DNA of 64,000 nt, taken from Nyssa sinensis (taxonomy: Eukaryota > Streptophyta > Magnoliopsida > Cornales > Nyssaceae). The stretch lies in assembly GCA_008638375.1 (NCBI GenBank), contig CM018035.1, positions 31,087,307 to 31,151,306 on the forward strand, written 5' to 3'. A model generated the notes under the pieces. It saw nothing but the letters and a program-made list of their open reading frames with translations. It had not been told where the DNA came from and ran no database searches. The stretch's first letter is position 1. Each line of letters opens with the position of its first letter. Both the position numbers and the translations under genes were made by a program. Below are positions 1 through 9,872 of this stretch, piece after piece.

Positions 1-354
1 AACTTACATGCGGCATATCAGATTGCAGAATTTCAGAACAGGTAGACGGCTCACCTTGATCCTTAGGGAGGTCTACAATGTGAGCTGATTCTTTGGCCGA
101 GTCATCAATTTGGATGGATTTACCTTTGCTTGAGACCACTCTCCATTCACTTGTACTGGATTTCCTGTTAACTGTGGTGGGTAAATTAATGGCTTTCCCT
201 TCATTAATTTTAACTGAAGGGCAGTTGGCAAGTCTATGGCCAAAGAGGTGACAGTGGGTGCACATAGAGGGAAGCCATTGGTATTCAACAAATATTTCCA
301 CTTTTGTGAGGTCTGATAACAGAAGATCAAAGGAATCTGGGAAATCTTTAGTGG
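1..354 (-). pseudogene. LINE ORF1 fragment (zinc-knuckle region)
   Basis: Antisense fragment of a plant L1 ORF1. Minus-strand translation gives the tail of a CCHC-knuckle region followed by a basic linker and an SSTSEWRVVSSKGKS-type stretch shared with the other ORF1 copies here. It aligns without gaps to 17177-17530, with 6 mismatches that I counted by eye, and breaks off at 354 where a family-C LTR scrap begins. The left edge lies outside the window. ORF1p of L1 LINEs binds the element RNA; this piece is non-functional. Confidence 0.85.
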
Positions 355-500
355 AATGACTCGATGATGATGATGGATGGGAGCCTTGCCTCGATTGAGG
401 ATTGGTGATTGGTGGCTCCATTGTGATTAGGGGATTTTTGAAATATTAGGTCCGATAGTTGGTCACTTTTTGTTGTAGAAATTTTGAATCTTGTGTAAGC
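355..500 (+). mobile_element. Fragment of family-C large LTR
   Basis: The stretch from about 364 (GATGATGGATGGGAGCCTTGCC) matches the near-3' part of the large LTR at 34347-34490 through the GGCTCCATTNTGATTAGG box and onwards. Both flanks are unrelated, so this is a truncated remnant with no visible LTR end or target duplication. Confidence 0.7.
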
Positions 501-858
501 CCAAAAATCACCTCACCCCCCAAGTCAAATTTTTTTCGTGGAAATTTTGCTATTTTGTGCTTTTGAAAATCTAATCACTTGTGCTCATTGTATTCTTGCT
601 TTTAAAAACCTGAAATTCCTTGATGAGTTCTTGGCGAATTGTTGCTGGGAATTTTAAGTATTGATTATTTAGTTTCAAAAGAACAATAAGAGAATTATCA
701 AGTGGAAAAAGGCAAGAGTGGTGAGAACATTAGAGGGTTAAAAGCCACGTATTTTTTTGAGTGAAAAACACGTGTAGAGTGATTCACATTGTTGAGTGTA
801 AACACGTAAGCGAGAGCACTGTGAGGTCCTTTCTTTCTAACTTTGTTTTGCAGCAATC
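501..858 (+). other. Retrotransposon 5' leader
   Basis: Non-coding leader upstream of gag. It shares blocks with 6202-6829, notably AAGGCAAGAGTGG, GTAAACACGTAAG and CTTTGTTTTGC, so both are leaders of the same element family. The 5' boundary is approximate because the LTR and primer-binding site have been lost. Confidence 0.6.
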
Positions 859-1950
859 ATGTCTCACAACAGTGCTAAGAGCATTGCTGAAGATGCTACG
901 ACACTGGCTGATCCGAAAGTGTTTGTGGTGGCCATGATGAGTGAGATGCGGCATGTGATGAGGTTGGAACTGGAGCAGGTTCACTAACGGATAGATCAGA
1001 TGGAGAGTGCACGTGAGAAGCAGCCACAAAACGTCCCTAATCTGCATAGAAGGGAAAGAGTTCAACTGAGGGAATTAAGGGTTCGAAGATGAAGAGCTTT
1101 ATGGGGCTGGTTTTGATGAAGAAGATGATCGGGATTCTGTTGTTGGTAATAGGAGACATGGAGAGTGGTTTAGAGAAGTTCGAAATCGGGAAGATAACAA
1201 CTTGGGTGGTATTAAGATGAAGATTCCATCATTTCAAGGTAGATCCGATCCTGAAGCATACCTTGAGTGGGAGAAGATGATGGAGTTCGTATTTGACTAC
1301 CACAACTATTCCGAAGCAAATAAGGTAAAATTAGCTGTGATTGAATTTTCTGACTATGCTATTACTTGGTGGGATCAACTTGTTATAAACAAGGGGCAGA
1401 ATAGAGAACGTCTAATAGAGACATGGGAGGAGAAGAAAACGGTGATGAGAAAGCGGTTTGTTCCAAGTTACTACTACCATGAGTCAGTACAAAAAGCGGC
1501 AAGGTCTTAGACAGGGAAGCCGGAGCGTAGTGGATTACTACAAGGAGGAGATGGAGATTGCTATGACCCGAGCTAATGTCGAGGAAAATTAAAAGGCTAC
1601 AATGGCTAGGTTTTTACTTGGATTAAACCGGGAAATCCAAGATAAGGTAGAGATGCAGCGTTATGTGGAGTTGGAAGATACGGTGCACATGACCATCAAA
1701 GTGGAGCAACAACTCAAGAAAGGGGGGGATGGGTCACGTGCAGCCCATAACTCTAGTTCTACCTCTTGGAAACTGAGTTCTACCAGGCAGATGGACAAGT
1801 CACAAGCATCCAAATCCGAGCTCAAGTTCGCGAACACCAGCTACGTTCCTCAAGGTAAAACTGACACTTCTACCTTTAGGAATCGTGACATTAAATGTTT
1901 TAAATGTTAAGGCAGGGGACACATAGCAAGTCAATGTCCAAACAAGCAGG
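859..1950 (+). pseudogene. gypsy gag (capsid + CCHC knuckle), broken
   Basis: Gag forms the virus-like particle that packages element RNA. A start codon at 859 opens an MSHNSAKS-type N-terminus that stops near 984. The capsid-like core resumes at 1202-1510 (MKIPSFQGRSDPEAYLEWE, typical of plant gypsy gag) and 1602-1910. A CX2CX4HX4C knuckle lies at about 1894-1938, with a stop codon in place of the residue right after the second cysteine. At least four stops or frameshifts break the frame, so no full Gag can be made. Confidence 0.85.
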
Positions 1951-1952
1951 TC

Positions 1953-2867
1953 ATGATATTGAAAGACGATGGTGAAATTGTAACCGACAATGAAGCTTCT
2001 GACACCGACGACATGCCACCATTGGAGGAGGTTTCCGTGGAGGAATATTTAGCCCCTGATGCATTGACATTGGTGGCGAGGAGGGCATTGAGCTTGCAAG
2101 CAAAAGAAGTTGATGAAGTGCAACGGGAGAACATCTTTCACACTAGGTGCTACATCAAGGACAAGGTATGTAGTGTGATTATTAATGATGGTAGTTGTAC
2201 TAATGTTGCAAGCATAATTATGGTGGAAAAATTGGGACTACCCGTGTTGAAGCACCATAGACCGTACAAGTTGCAATGGCTAAATGATAGTGGTGTGATA
2301 AGGGTGAACAAGCTGGTGTTAATTGCATTTCGAATCGGTAAATACAAAGATGAAGTGTTGTGTGATGTAGTACTGATGCAGGCGGGACACTTATTGCTAG
2401 GCCGTCCATGGTAGTTTGATAGCCATGTGACGTATTATGGCTTTATGAACAAATACTCCTTTGTACTTAATCAACGATCAATCACTCTTGTACCATTGAC
2501 ACCACAGCAAGTATATGAGGATCAAGTGAGGTTGCAAAAAGAGAGTGATCAAAGAAAGAGAGTGAGTGAACAAAAGAAAAAGAGTGAAAATCAGAAAAAG
2601 GCCGAGAAAAATGAGAGAGAAAAAGAAAATCAAAATTCGGCCATTGAGAGAAAAGCAGAGAGAAAACAAAAGAATTTCTATGCAAAGGTGAGTGAAATTA
2701 AGCGAGCAATGTTTTCAAATCAACCAATGATTCTACTTCTGTACAAAAAGGCATTTCTAAACCCCAACGAACTTAACCTTGCTTTGCCGAGTTCTGTTGT
2801 TTCTCTTTTGCTGGAGTATGAAGATGTCTTTCCCGAGGAAACACAACATGGGTTACCTCCAATCTGA
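1953..2867 (+). pseudogene. gypsy aspartic protease and Lys/Glu-rich spacer
   Basis: The protease matures Gag-Pol. The 1953-2414 frame carries a retropepsin-like active-site region (INDGSCTNVAS) and ends in an LLGRPW motif typical of gypsy proteases, followed by a stop (TGG to TAG-type change). The next frame, 2427-2867, contains a highly charged Lys/Glu-rich segment at about 2560-2680 that commonly separates protease from RT in this lineage, then the start of the RT domain. Frames are interrupted between the two parts. Confidence 0.8.
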
Positions 2868-4060
2868 GGGATTGAACATCAAATTGACTTTGTTCCCGGT
2901 GCAATAATTCCAAACCGACCAGCCTATAGGAGCAATCCCGAGGAGACAAAGGAGCTTCAATGGTAGGTAAGTGAGTTGTTGGAGAAAGGGCACGTGAGGG
3001 AGAGCATGTGCCCATGCGCCGTTCCGGTTTTACTTGTACCTAAGAAGGATGGGACGTGGAGAATGTGTGTTGACTGCCGGGCCATCAACAACATAACGGT
3101 AAAGTATCGTCATCCTATTCCTCGCTTAGATGATATGTTAGATAAGCTGCATGGTTCTTGTGTATTTTCTAAGATTGATTTAAAGAGTGGTTATCATCAT
3201 ATTAGAATAAAAGAAGGAGATGAATGGAAAACTGCCTTTAAAACAAAATATGGTTTGTATGAATGGTTAGTTATGCCTTTTGGATTGACTAATGCTTCGA
3301 GCACCTTTACGAGACTTATGAATCATGTTTTGCGTGCATTTATAGGCAGATTTGTTGTTGTCTACTTTGATGATATACTCATTTATAGCAAAAATGTGGA
3401 CGATCGTGTAGTACATTTGAAATCTGTTTTAAATGGGCTTAGGAAAGAAAAGTTGTTTGCTAATCTGAAAAAGTGCTCTTTTTTCATCAATAAGCTTGTA
3501 TTTCTGGGATTTGTTGTTAGTGCACTGGGTATACAGGTTGATAAATAGAAGGTACGTGCAATCCAAGAGTGGCCAAGTCCCACAAGTGTAGGTAATGTTC
3601 ATAGTTTTCATGGACTTGCTAGCTTTTACTGGCAGTTCGTGAAGGACTTTAGTAGCATAGTCGCACCACTGACTGAAGTGATCAAGAAGAACGTTGGATT
3701 TAGATAGGGAGAAGAACAAGAGAAAGCATTTCAATTACTCAAAGAGAAGCTGACCAACGCCCCTTTATTGACTTTACCTAACTTTTCAATAACGTTTGAG
3801 ATTGAATGTGATGCTTCAGGTATTGGCATAGGCATAGTTCTTATGCAGGAAGGATGACCAATTGCTTACTTTAGCGAGAAACTAAGCTGAGGTAGCCTTA
3901 AAACTACCCAACTTATGATAAGGGGTTGTATGCATTGGTTCGAGCTTTAGAGATGTGGCAACACTACCTATGGCCTAAGGAATTTGTGATTCACACCGAT
4001 CATGAGTCCTTGAAACACTTGAAGGGCTAACACAAGCTCAACAAAAGGCATGCGCGTTGA
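2868..4060 (+). pseudogene. gypsy reverse transcriptase and RNase H
   Basis: RT copies element RNA to cDNA and RNase H removes the RNA. The 2976-3548 frame shows the RT core: [31 protein letters not shown], and the catalytic YFDD in [11 protein letters not shown]. Stops follow at 3546 and 3705. RNase H is recognisable in broken frames ([13 protein letters not shown] near 3800, then a decayed stretch to 4060). The domain order agrees with Ty3/gypsy and excludes copia, where integrase precedes RT. Confidence 0.9.
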
Positions 4061-5591
4061 GTGGAGTTCATTAAGACGTTCCCATACGTCATCCGGTATA
4101 AGCAAGGTAAGGAGAATGTGGTCGCCGATGCACTTTCTCACAGGTATGCATTACTCTCCACAGTTGATGCAAAATTGCTTGGCTTTGAGCACATTAAAAA
4201 TTTATACGCTGACGACCACGAATTTTATGAGGAATACCGGGCTTGTGAGAAAATTGCTTGTGGTAAGTTCGTTAGGCTGGATGGATTCCTATTTCGAGAG
4301 AATAAGTTATGCGTGCCTAATTGTTCCTTGAGGGAGTTGTTAGTGCAAGAATCTCATGGTAGGGGATTAATGGGACATTTTGGAGTTGCAAAGATTTTAA
4401 CTATTTTGCAGGAACTCTTCTACTGGCCTCACATGAAACGAGATGTTGAGAGAATTTGTGGTAGATGTGTCACATGTAGGCAAGCTAAAACCAGAGTGCG
4501 GTCCAACGGTTTGTATACTCCTTTACCAATTCCTAGTAAGCCTTGGATTGATATTTCAATGGATTTTGTGTTAGGATTGCCTAGGACTAAACGTGGGAGA
4601 GATTCAATTTTTGTGGTTGTGGATGGATTTTCTAAGATGGCACACTTTATTCCATGTCACAAAATGGATGATACCTCACATGTTGCTGATTTGTTCTTTA
4701 GAGAGATTGTGAGATTACATGGCATGCCTAGAACAATTGTTTCAGATAGAGATGCTAAGTTCTAGAGCTATGTTTGGAAGACTTTGTGGTGTAAGCCAGG
4801 AACTAAGCTATTGTTTTCTACTACTTTTCATCCACAAACTGATGGCCAAATTGAAGCAGTAAATAGAACTTTGTCTACTTTATTGAGGGCAATCATTAAA
4901 AAGAACATCAAAACATGGGAAGAATGTTTACCACATGTTGAGTTTACTTATAACAGATCTGTTCATTCTGCTACTAAATTTTCACGATTTGAAATTGTGT
5001 ATGGATTTAATCCTTTAATTCCCTTGGATTTATCTCCTCTACCTTTGACTTAGCACGTTAATTTAGATGGCAAAAAAGAAAGCTGACTTTATCAAGCAGA
5101 TTCATGAGAAAGCAAGACTTAACATTGAGCGAAGAACGGAGCAGTATGCAAAACAAGCCAACAAGGGGCGTCATAAGCGGATTTTTGAACCCGGAGATTG
5201 GGTTTGGCTGCATATGAAAGAAGAGAGATTTTTGGCTCAACGACGCTCCAAATTGCTTCCAAGAGGAGACGGTCCTTTCCAAGTCCTAGAGTGCATCGAT
5301 GACAATGCTTACAAGCTAGATTTACCTGGTGAGTACAATGTCAGTGCTACTTTTAATGTTACTGATTTTAGTCCTTTTGATGTAGGTGATGATTTGAGGG
5401 CAAATCCTTTTCAAGAGGAGGGGAATGATGCAAATCATAGCACAACTTTAAGGGATCTAGTTCAAGTCCCAATTGGGCCGGTTACAAGAGCACGAGTACG
5501 GAAGTTTAAAGATGTACTCAACGGATTGATTCAAGAGGCATGGACTCAAGCAAATTCGTGGAGGTCCATTGAGCATGATCCACGTGAGTAG
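4061..5591 (+). pseudogene. gypsy integrase with pol tail running into the LTR
   Basis: Integrase inserts the cDNA. The 4061-4765 frame holds the HHCC zinc region ([10 protein letters not shown] ... CGRCVTC) and the first two acidic positions of the DDE core (DISMDF; TIVSDRD). A stop at 4763 interrupts it. 4784-5053 holds the third ([14 protein letters not shown]). A further stop precedes 5067-5591, which carries the GDWVW and SKLLPRGDGPF motifs of the C-terminal domain. The last 55 or so codons lie past the LTR start at 5426 and end with GPVTRAR and a Gly-Leu-Ile-Gln-Glu stretch. Confidence 0.9.
5413..5425 (+). other. Polypurine tract
   Basis: AAGAGGAGGGGAA immediately precedes the TG that opens the LTR at 5426. 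It is the plus-strand primer site and lies inside the pol reading frame. Confidence 0.85.
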
Positions 5592-6201
5592 CAAAGATTC
5601 ATCAACATGACTAAGCGTAGATTGGCATGTTTAAGAATACTCCATTTTTGGGTCTGATTGTGAGGCTTGCATATCATTTACTTTCATTTTATTTGTTTTT
5701 GACTTTTATTTACTTCCCTTTTCTATTTTAATCATGTGATCAACCAATTAAAGGCCTGATTGACTTTTCCTTTTAGGCAAGTAGGCGTTATTTCTTTATT
5801 AGATTTTAGCCTTAATTAGGAAAACGATTTTAGGAATTTTAATTTTCCTTGTAATGGCCAGCCTTTTAAATAGGCATCTAATCAATGAAAAGAGGCAGAT
5901 CATTATTCAATAAATTGTGAGAGTATTTTCTCTATGGTTCTTTGAAGAACTATCTGAAATTATCGGGATTTCCCGTGGCTGTTCACCAACGACTTATCAA
6001 ACAGATTTTCCACCACCGTTTGTGGCGTCTTTCTTATACCGAGGTTCTTGTTTCGCAATAAACAACGAGTTGAGGTCAGATATATCGAGGTTCTTGTTTG
6101 TCGTAAACAACGGGTCGAGGTCTATCATTCAAATCTGATCGTGGAACGATCTTGGGTTCTTTTCGTTGTCTGATCTCATTATTTTGGTCGGGTTCGCATC
6201 A
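5426..6201 (+). repeat. LTR, family B (3' LTR of the CRM-like element)
   Basis: It starts TGATGCAAATCATAGC after the polypurine tract and ends GGTTCGCATCA. Boundaries are confirmed by the solo copy at 13237-14161, whose ends are the same and which has a target duplication. The first 166 bp encode the end of pol. Position 6202 onwards is leader-like, so this LTR sits between two partial elements (tandem arrangement). Confidence 0.85.
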
Positions 6202-6829
6202 TTGCCGATATATTTGATTCAAGAATTCAGACCTGCGAATTCTTTAATTGATTACACGAATTTTTGCTTTAAATTCCAGACCTATAATTTCCATATCTAT
6301 AATCTTTGTTTTGATTCCTTTTATTTTGGTTTCTTGTTATTGAAATCAAATCAATCTTTTTTGAAATTTGCAATTATTATTGTGGCTTGTGACCGAATCT
6401 ATATTATCTATATTAAAAAAAAAAGACAGCATATTCAAGGGTCGAATATATCATCTTTAGTATTTTGTTTCCTAATTGCTCTTTTTCTCGTACAATTCTT
6501 TGAGATCCGTGTCATTTTATTTAATATCTTGTTTCTTAATTGCTATTTTCCTCGTACAATTCTTTGAGATCCATGTCATTTTATTCCTTCCTGTTTCTTG
6601 AATCTATTGCTGGTTGGAATAATACAAGGTTGTGTCTTGCTTTAGTTCAACTAGATCTTCACGAACTTGAAAGGGAAAATTGGTGAGGTAAAAGGCAAGA
6701 GTGGGTGAGAATAGTATTGGAAAAGCCCAAAAGAGTGCAACACGAGTGGTGTGACAATATTTGAGCGTAAACACGTAAGGGAGTGTGTGAGGTTTTTTTT
6801 AACCACTAACATCCTTTCTTTGTTTTGCT
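6202..6829 (+). other. Second CRM-like leader, AT-rich, no gene
   Basis: This is leader sequence downstream of the LTR, homologous in blocks to 501-858 (GGCAAGAGTGGG, GTAAACACGTAAGGGAG, CTTTGTTTTGC). The expected Met-tRNA primer site next to 6201 is not recognisable (TTGCCGATATATT). The leader stops at 6829 where LINE ORF1 sequence starts. Small hydrophobic open frames in it have no support as genes. Confidence 0.6.
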
Positions 6830-8334
6830 ATGGGCTGCATTTCTGATGGGGCAAAGGAGGAACGACCTTTGGACAATAGGGGCAACCAAGGAGGTGGCGT
6901 GGGGGTTGTCCAAGACCTATTGACAACCACAAATTGTTCCATTTCAGACCTGAAATGTGCTAGCAAGGGGCTGTCCTCTTTGGACGCAAATGGGGGGAAA
7001 TTGGGGTTGCCTAATAAATTGGATATTAGGGCTAAAAATGTGGCAAATTCGATGGGTAAATCACTGAGCCAAGTGGTCAAAAACAATGTTCAGCATAAGG
7101 GTTTTACCCTTGAGTATGTGGCTCCATGCGTGAAAGAAGACAAGGTGGTGGTCCAACCCCCTCTTGAGGTCCTGAATGAAGGGAATAAAATGTGGGCTAC
7201 AACCTTGGTGTGCTATTTTCTGGACCAAAAATTACATTACCAATGGGTTAACAATGTGGCCTTTCGACTATGGGGCAAAGAAGGTTTAGAAGAGGTGTCG
7301 ACTAACGGAAGAGGATTTTTCTTTTTCAAGTTTTCAGATCCTATCTCAATGGTAGCCGTTCTCGAAGGGGGACTTTGGCACTTTTCTGGGCGCCCCATAA
7401 TTTTACAAAAGTGGTGGCCTAAAATGAAACTTACAAAAGAAGCCTCTAGGACTATTCCCGTATGGGCTCGGTTCCATGACATTCCCTTAGAAATATGGAC
7501 AGCAAAGGGGTTAAGTTATGTTGCAAGTGCTATTGGCAAACCCCTTTATACAGATGCCACATTGAGCAGCTTAGTTGAATCACCTTTGCACCTATTTGTA
7601 TTGAAATTGAACTTGGCACGGACCCCCGGGAACAATTTGAACTTTAATTGGATGAGGATACATGCGTTACTATTTATGTTAAATATCAATGGATTCCTAA
7701 GTTCTATTCTAAATGCAAGAAATTCGGGCATGGCCAGAGTCAATGCAATCTTCCTACTAAGCAGGTGTGGAAAAGTAAGGATACGCAACCTAAGGAAGTT
7801 GAGGTGAACTCTCATCCCAATTTGACTACGAACCCTAGCATTCAGCCAAAGGAAACTAAAGTCAGTGATCATCCCCGCCCACAGGCAAGTATCTCTCCTC
7901 AAAACCCAAGTGTGAATTTGCAGAATTAGTTTCAAGTGTTGTATGAAAATGGCGAAGCTTCCACTAGTTCTACTCACCAAGAAGAAATAGGGAAGAAGGA
8001 GGTGGTATGTGAAAACTGCATGGAGATGCCAAGTGATGTGGCTGCTAGAGTAGAAAGTATCCATATTTGGAAGGTTGGGAACCCGCAGAGTGAAGAGGAT
8101 ATGGCAAAGGAAGAAACAATTCCAACTACTCCAGTTGATAGAGGTATGTATGAGCAGAGTGGAGGAACTCAGATCTCAGGGCTGGATACCACTCTTGTGT
8201 CAGATTCATCAGATATTAGGAGGCAGTTGGTGGATTCTGTAGAACTACTTAGAAAGAGGAACTAGGGATCAGGGCATCAAAAGGGATCAGGGCATGGCTC
8301 TAGGAAGAATTAAAAATTCTCCCGGTTTAAATGA
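6830..8334 (+). pseudogene. LINE ORF1 (DUF4283-like + CCHC knuckle)
   Basis: ORF1p is the RNA-binding chaperone of L1. The 6830-7807 frame gives a Gly/Asn-rich N part, then the DUF4283-like core (WATTLVCYFLDQK, FFFFKFSDPISM, LWHFSGRPIILQKWWP, IPVWARFHDIPLEIW, GLSYVASAIGKPLY). A frameshift near 7600 moves the knuckle (FYSKCKKFGHGQSQC, about 7700) into the 7648-7929 frame. A Ser/Glu-rich tail follows to 8265. Its stop TGA at 8332-8334 overlaps the ORF2 start. Several stops make it inactive. Confidence 0.85.
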
Positions 8335-8473
8335 TCAGTTTAGCTTGCTGGAACATTACAGGAGTGAATCTCCCCTTGAAGCAACAAGAAATAAAGTATT
8401 TCGTTCGACCTCATGCTATCTCTTGTTGGTGGAAACAAAGGTCAAGCATGCTAATTTCGAGAAGGTATCTCGC
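8331..8473 (+). pseudogene. LINE ORF2 start (endonuclease N-terminus)
   Basis: An ATG at 8331 opens MISLACWNI-type sequence, the first beta strand of the APE-like endonuclease with its conserved Asn, and then VETKVKH with the catalytic Glu. The frame is disturbed near 8395. It is cut by the LTR element and resumes at 10617. Confidence 0.8.
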
Positions 8474-9227
8474 TCATGTGAACCCGTGAGATCGAAATCC
8501 CTTGAACCCACAATCAAATTGAAACTTACCCATGAAAGGCAAGAATCAAGTCAAGATGATTTAGACCCGTTGAAAACTCGTTTCAAGAACCTAGATTTGA
8601 TGAGAACACCACAAAGGGTATGCCTTTTATAAGTTCATTGTTCATTCAAGAACAAGAAGAGAAAACTGAAAAGTTCTCTAAGCAGAAAGCTTCATTCAAT
8701 TCATGTTGGTTGTTGTTCGCAAAATTGCGGCTACAAGTTCTTTTAAAACCCTAAATGAAACCCTAGGGCCGAATAAGGCCTACATCAATTAAAAGACACA
8801 GGCTGAACATCTTCAGGCCCAAAACAACCTAAACTACTGACTAAAACTAATAAAATAAATCCACTAAATGAGTTGACCCGCATATTAGAATTTCGCGCAA
8901 CCAAAAACGTTAGTAATGTAGGTGCAGCAACTTCAAGCCTGATTTCGACCTTGATTCAGCCCAAATCTCAGACAACTCAAAACATTAAAGTTGTATAACT
9001 ATTTCTTGGCTTTCCATACCATCTTGATTCATCTCAATCGGAGCTCAAATAAGAGAGTTATGCCCAGATTACGAAGTAATGTCGAAATTGTCCAAAAATT
9101 GCCCAATTAGCATTTTTTTTGCACTTTCTTAGCTCTCGACCTTGTGATTGGCCCATCTAAAACTTGTAAAGGATCTTTAAGACTCATTCCACCATCTTTA
9201 AGACTCGGCCTACCATGGTTCCCATCA
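8474..9227 (-). repeat. LTR, family A (3' LTR of compact element)
   Basis: On the minus strand it starts TGATGGGAACCATGGT and ends GGTTCACATGA (the final CA is mutated). It contains the pol-tail remnant (about 9120-9227), the A/T-rich middle and the conserved GGGATTTCGATCTCAC block near 8490. A 21-bp block ATCTTTAAGACTC... is duplicated at 9171-9215, as in the partner LTR. Confidence 0.8.
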
Positions 9228-9241
9228 TTCCGCCTCTTCTC
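9228..9241 (-). other. Polypurine tract of compact element
   Basis: The minus strand reads GAGAAGAGGCGGAA directly before the LTR start TGATGGG. As in the autonomous relative, it lies within the pol reading frame (Arg-Ser-Asn-Pro-Phe-Glu-Lys-Arg-Arg-Asn). Confidence 0.8.
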
Positions 9242-9858
9242 AAAAGGATTCGACCTCGAATCGTCACTTGCATCAAAGGGAGAAAGATGGTTTTTTTTTT
9301 GTAATCGTGTTTTTTTTTTTTTTTGAACTTTTTTTTTTGTTTTGTTTTTTTTTTTTCACACTACAGGTGGCGATGGACTTGGCGTGAAAAGAGAAAAAAA
9401 AAAACAAAAAACAAGGCAAATAAAGAAGCGAGGCACTGGAAATAGAAAAAGGCGGGTCTGAGCGGAGGAACAAAAGAAAGAAAAAAAAAAAAAAAAAAAA
9501 AGAGAACGAAGCGGCACTACAACGCAGGGGAAAAGAAAGAAAAGAAAAAAAGAAGAAAAAGGAAATGAGAAGCGGTGCAGCGATGGACCAAGAGGAAGAA
9601 AAAGAAACAGAAGAAAGAAAGAAAAGTAAAGAGGCAGTTGGACCAGAGGAAGAAAAAAAAAATTAGAGAACGAAGCGGCAAAGTCAAAAGAAGAAAAAGA
9701 AAGCTTGCGACTGGGATGCTGCAGGCAGAAATGAGAAAGCAAAAGGAACAAAGCAGCGACAGGAGAGGAGAATTCTTTTTAGAGTTTTTTTTTTTTCAGG
9801 GATAATAATTTAACGCATTGAATTAAAAAGGATAAATCAGACCAGATTTGGAGTCTGA
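9242..9858 (-). other. Internal region of compact element, low complexity
   Basis: About 9242-9280 encodes the last pol codons (DDSRSNPFEK). 9283-9360 is mostly poly-T with one G or C break. 9395-9720 is A/G-rich on plus (pyrimidine-rich on the element's sense strand). 9780-9858 is leader. The open frames here arise from low complexity and are not genes. Confidence 0.75.
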
Positions 9859-9870
9859 GCTCTAATACCA
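9859..9870 (-). other. Primer-binding site (initiator Met-tRNA type)
   Basis: The minus strand reads TGGTATTAGAGC, one mismatch from the common plant TGGTATCAGAGC primer site complementary to the 3' end of initiator Met-tRNA. It sits 2 bp inside the 5' LTR end (LTR begins at 9873). Confidence 0.85.
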
Positions 9871-9872
9871 AA

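Larger units (their letters stand above)
501..6201 (+). mobile_element. Degenerate CRM-like Ty3/gypsy retrotransposon
   Basis: Order on the plus strand is leader, gag, protease, RT, RNase H, integrase, polypurine tract, 3' LTR, which is the Ty3/gypsy order. The 5' LTR and primer site are missing, because the leader abuts a foreign LTR scrap. The integrase C-terminus has no recognisable chromodomain. It ends in a PFDVGDDLRANPFQEEGND motif that runs across the polypurine tract into the LTR, followed by a GPVTRAR motif, which is why I favour the CRM clade. Many internal stops make it inactive. Clade assignment is from recalled motifs. Confidence 0.8.

Noticed and set aside
6166..6567. 133-codon hydrophobic frame resembling a membrane protein
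   Set aside because: It lies across the LTR end and leader in AT-rich sequence. Hydrophobicity follows from T-rich codons and no family is recognised.
9356..9805. Ser/Phe-rich and Lys/Arg-rich open frames
   Set aside because: They are products of a purine-rich/pyrimidine-rich low-complexity tract inside the compact LTR element.
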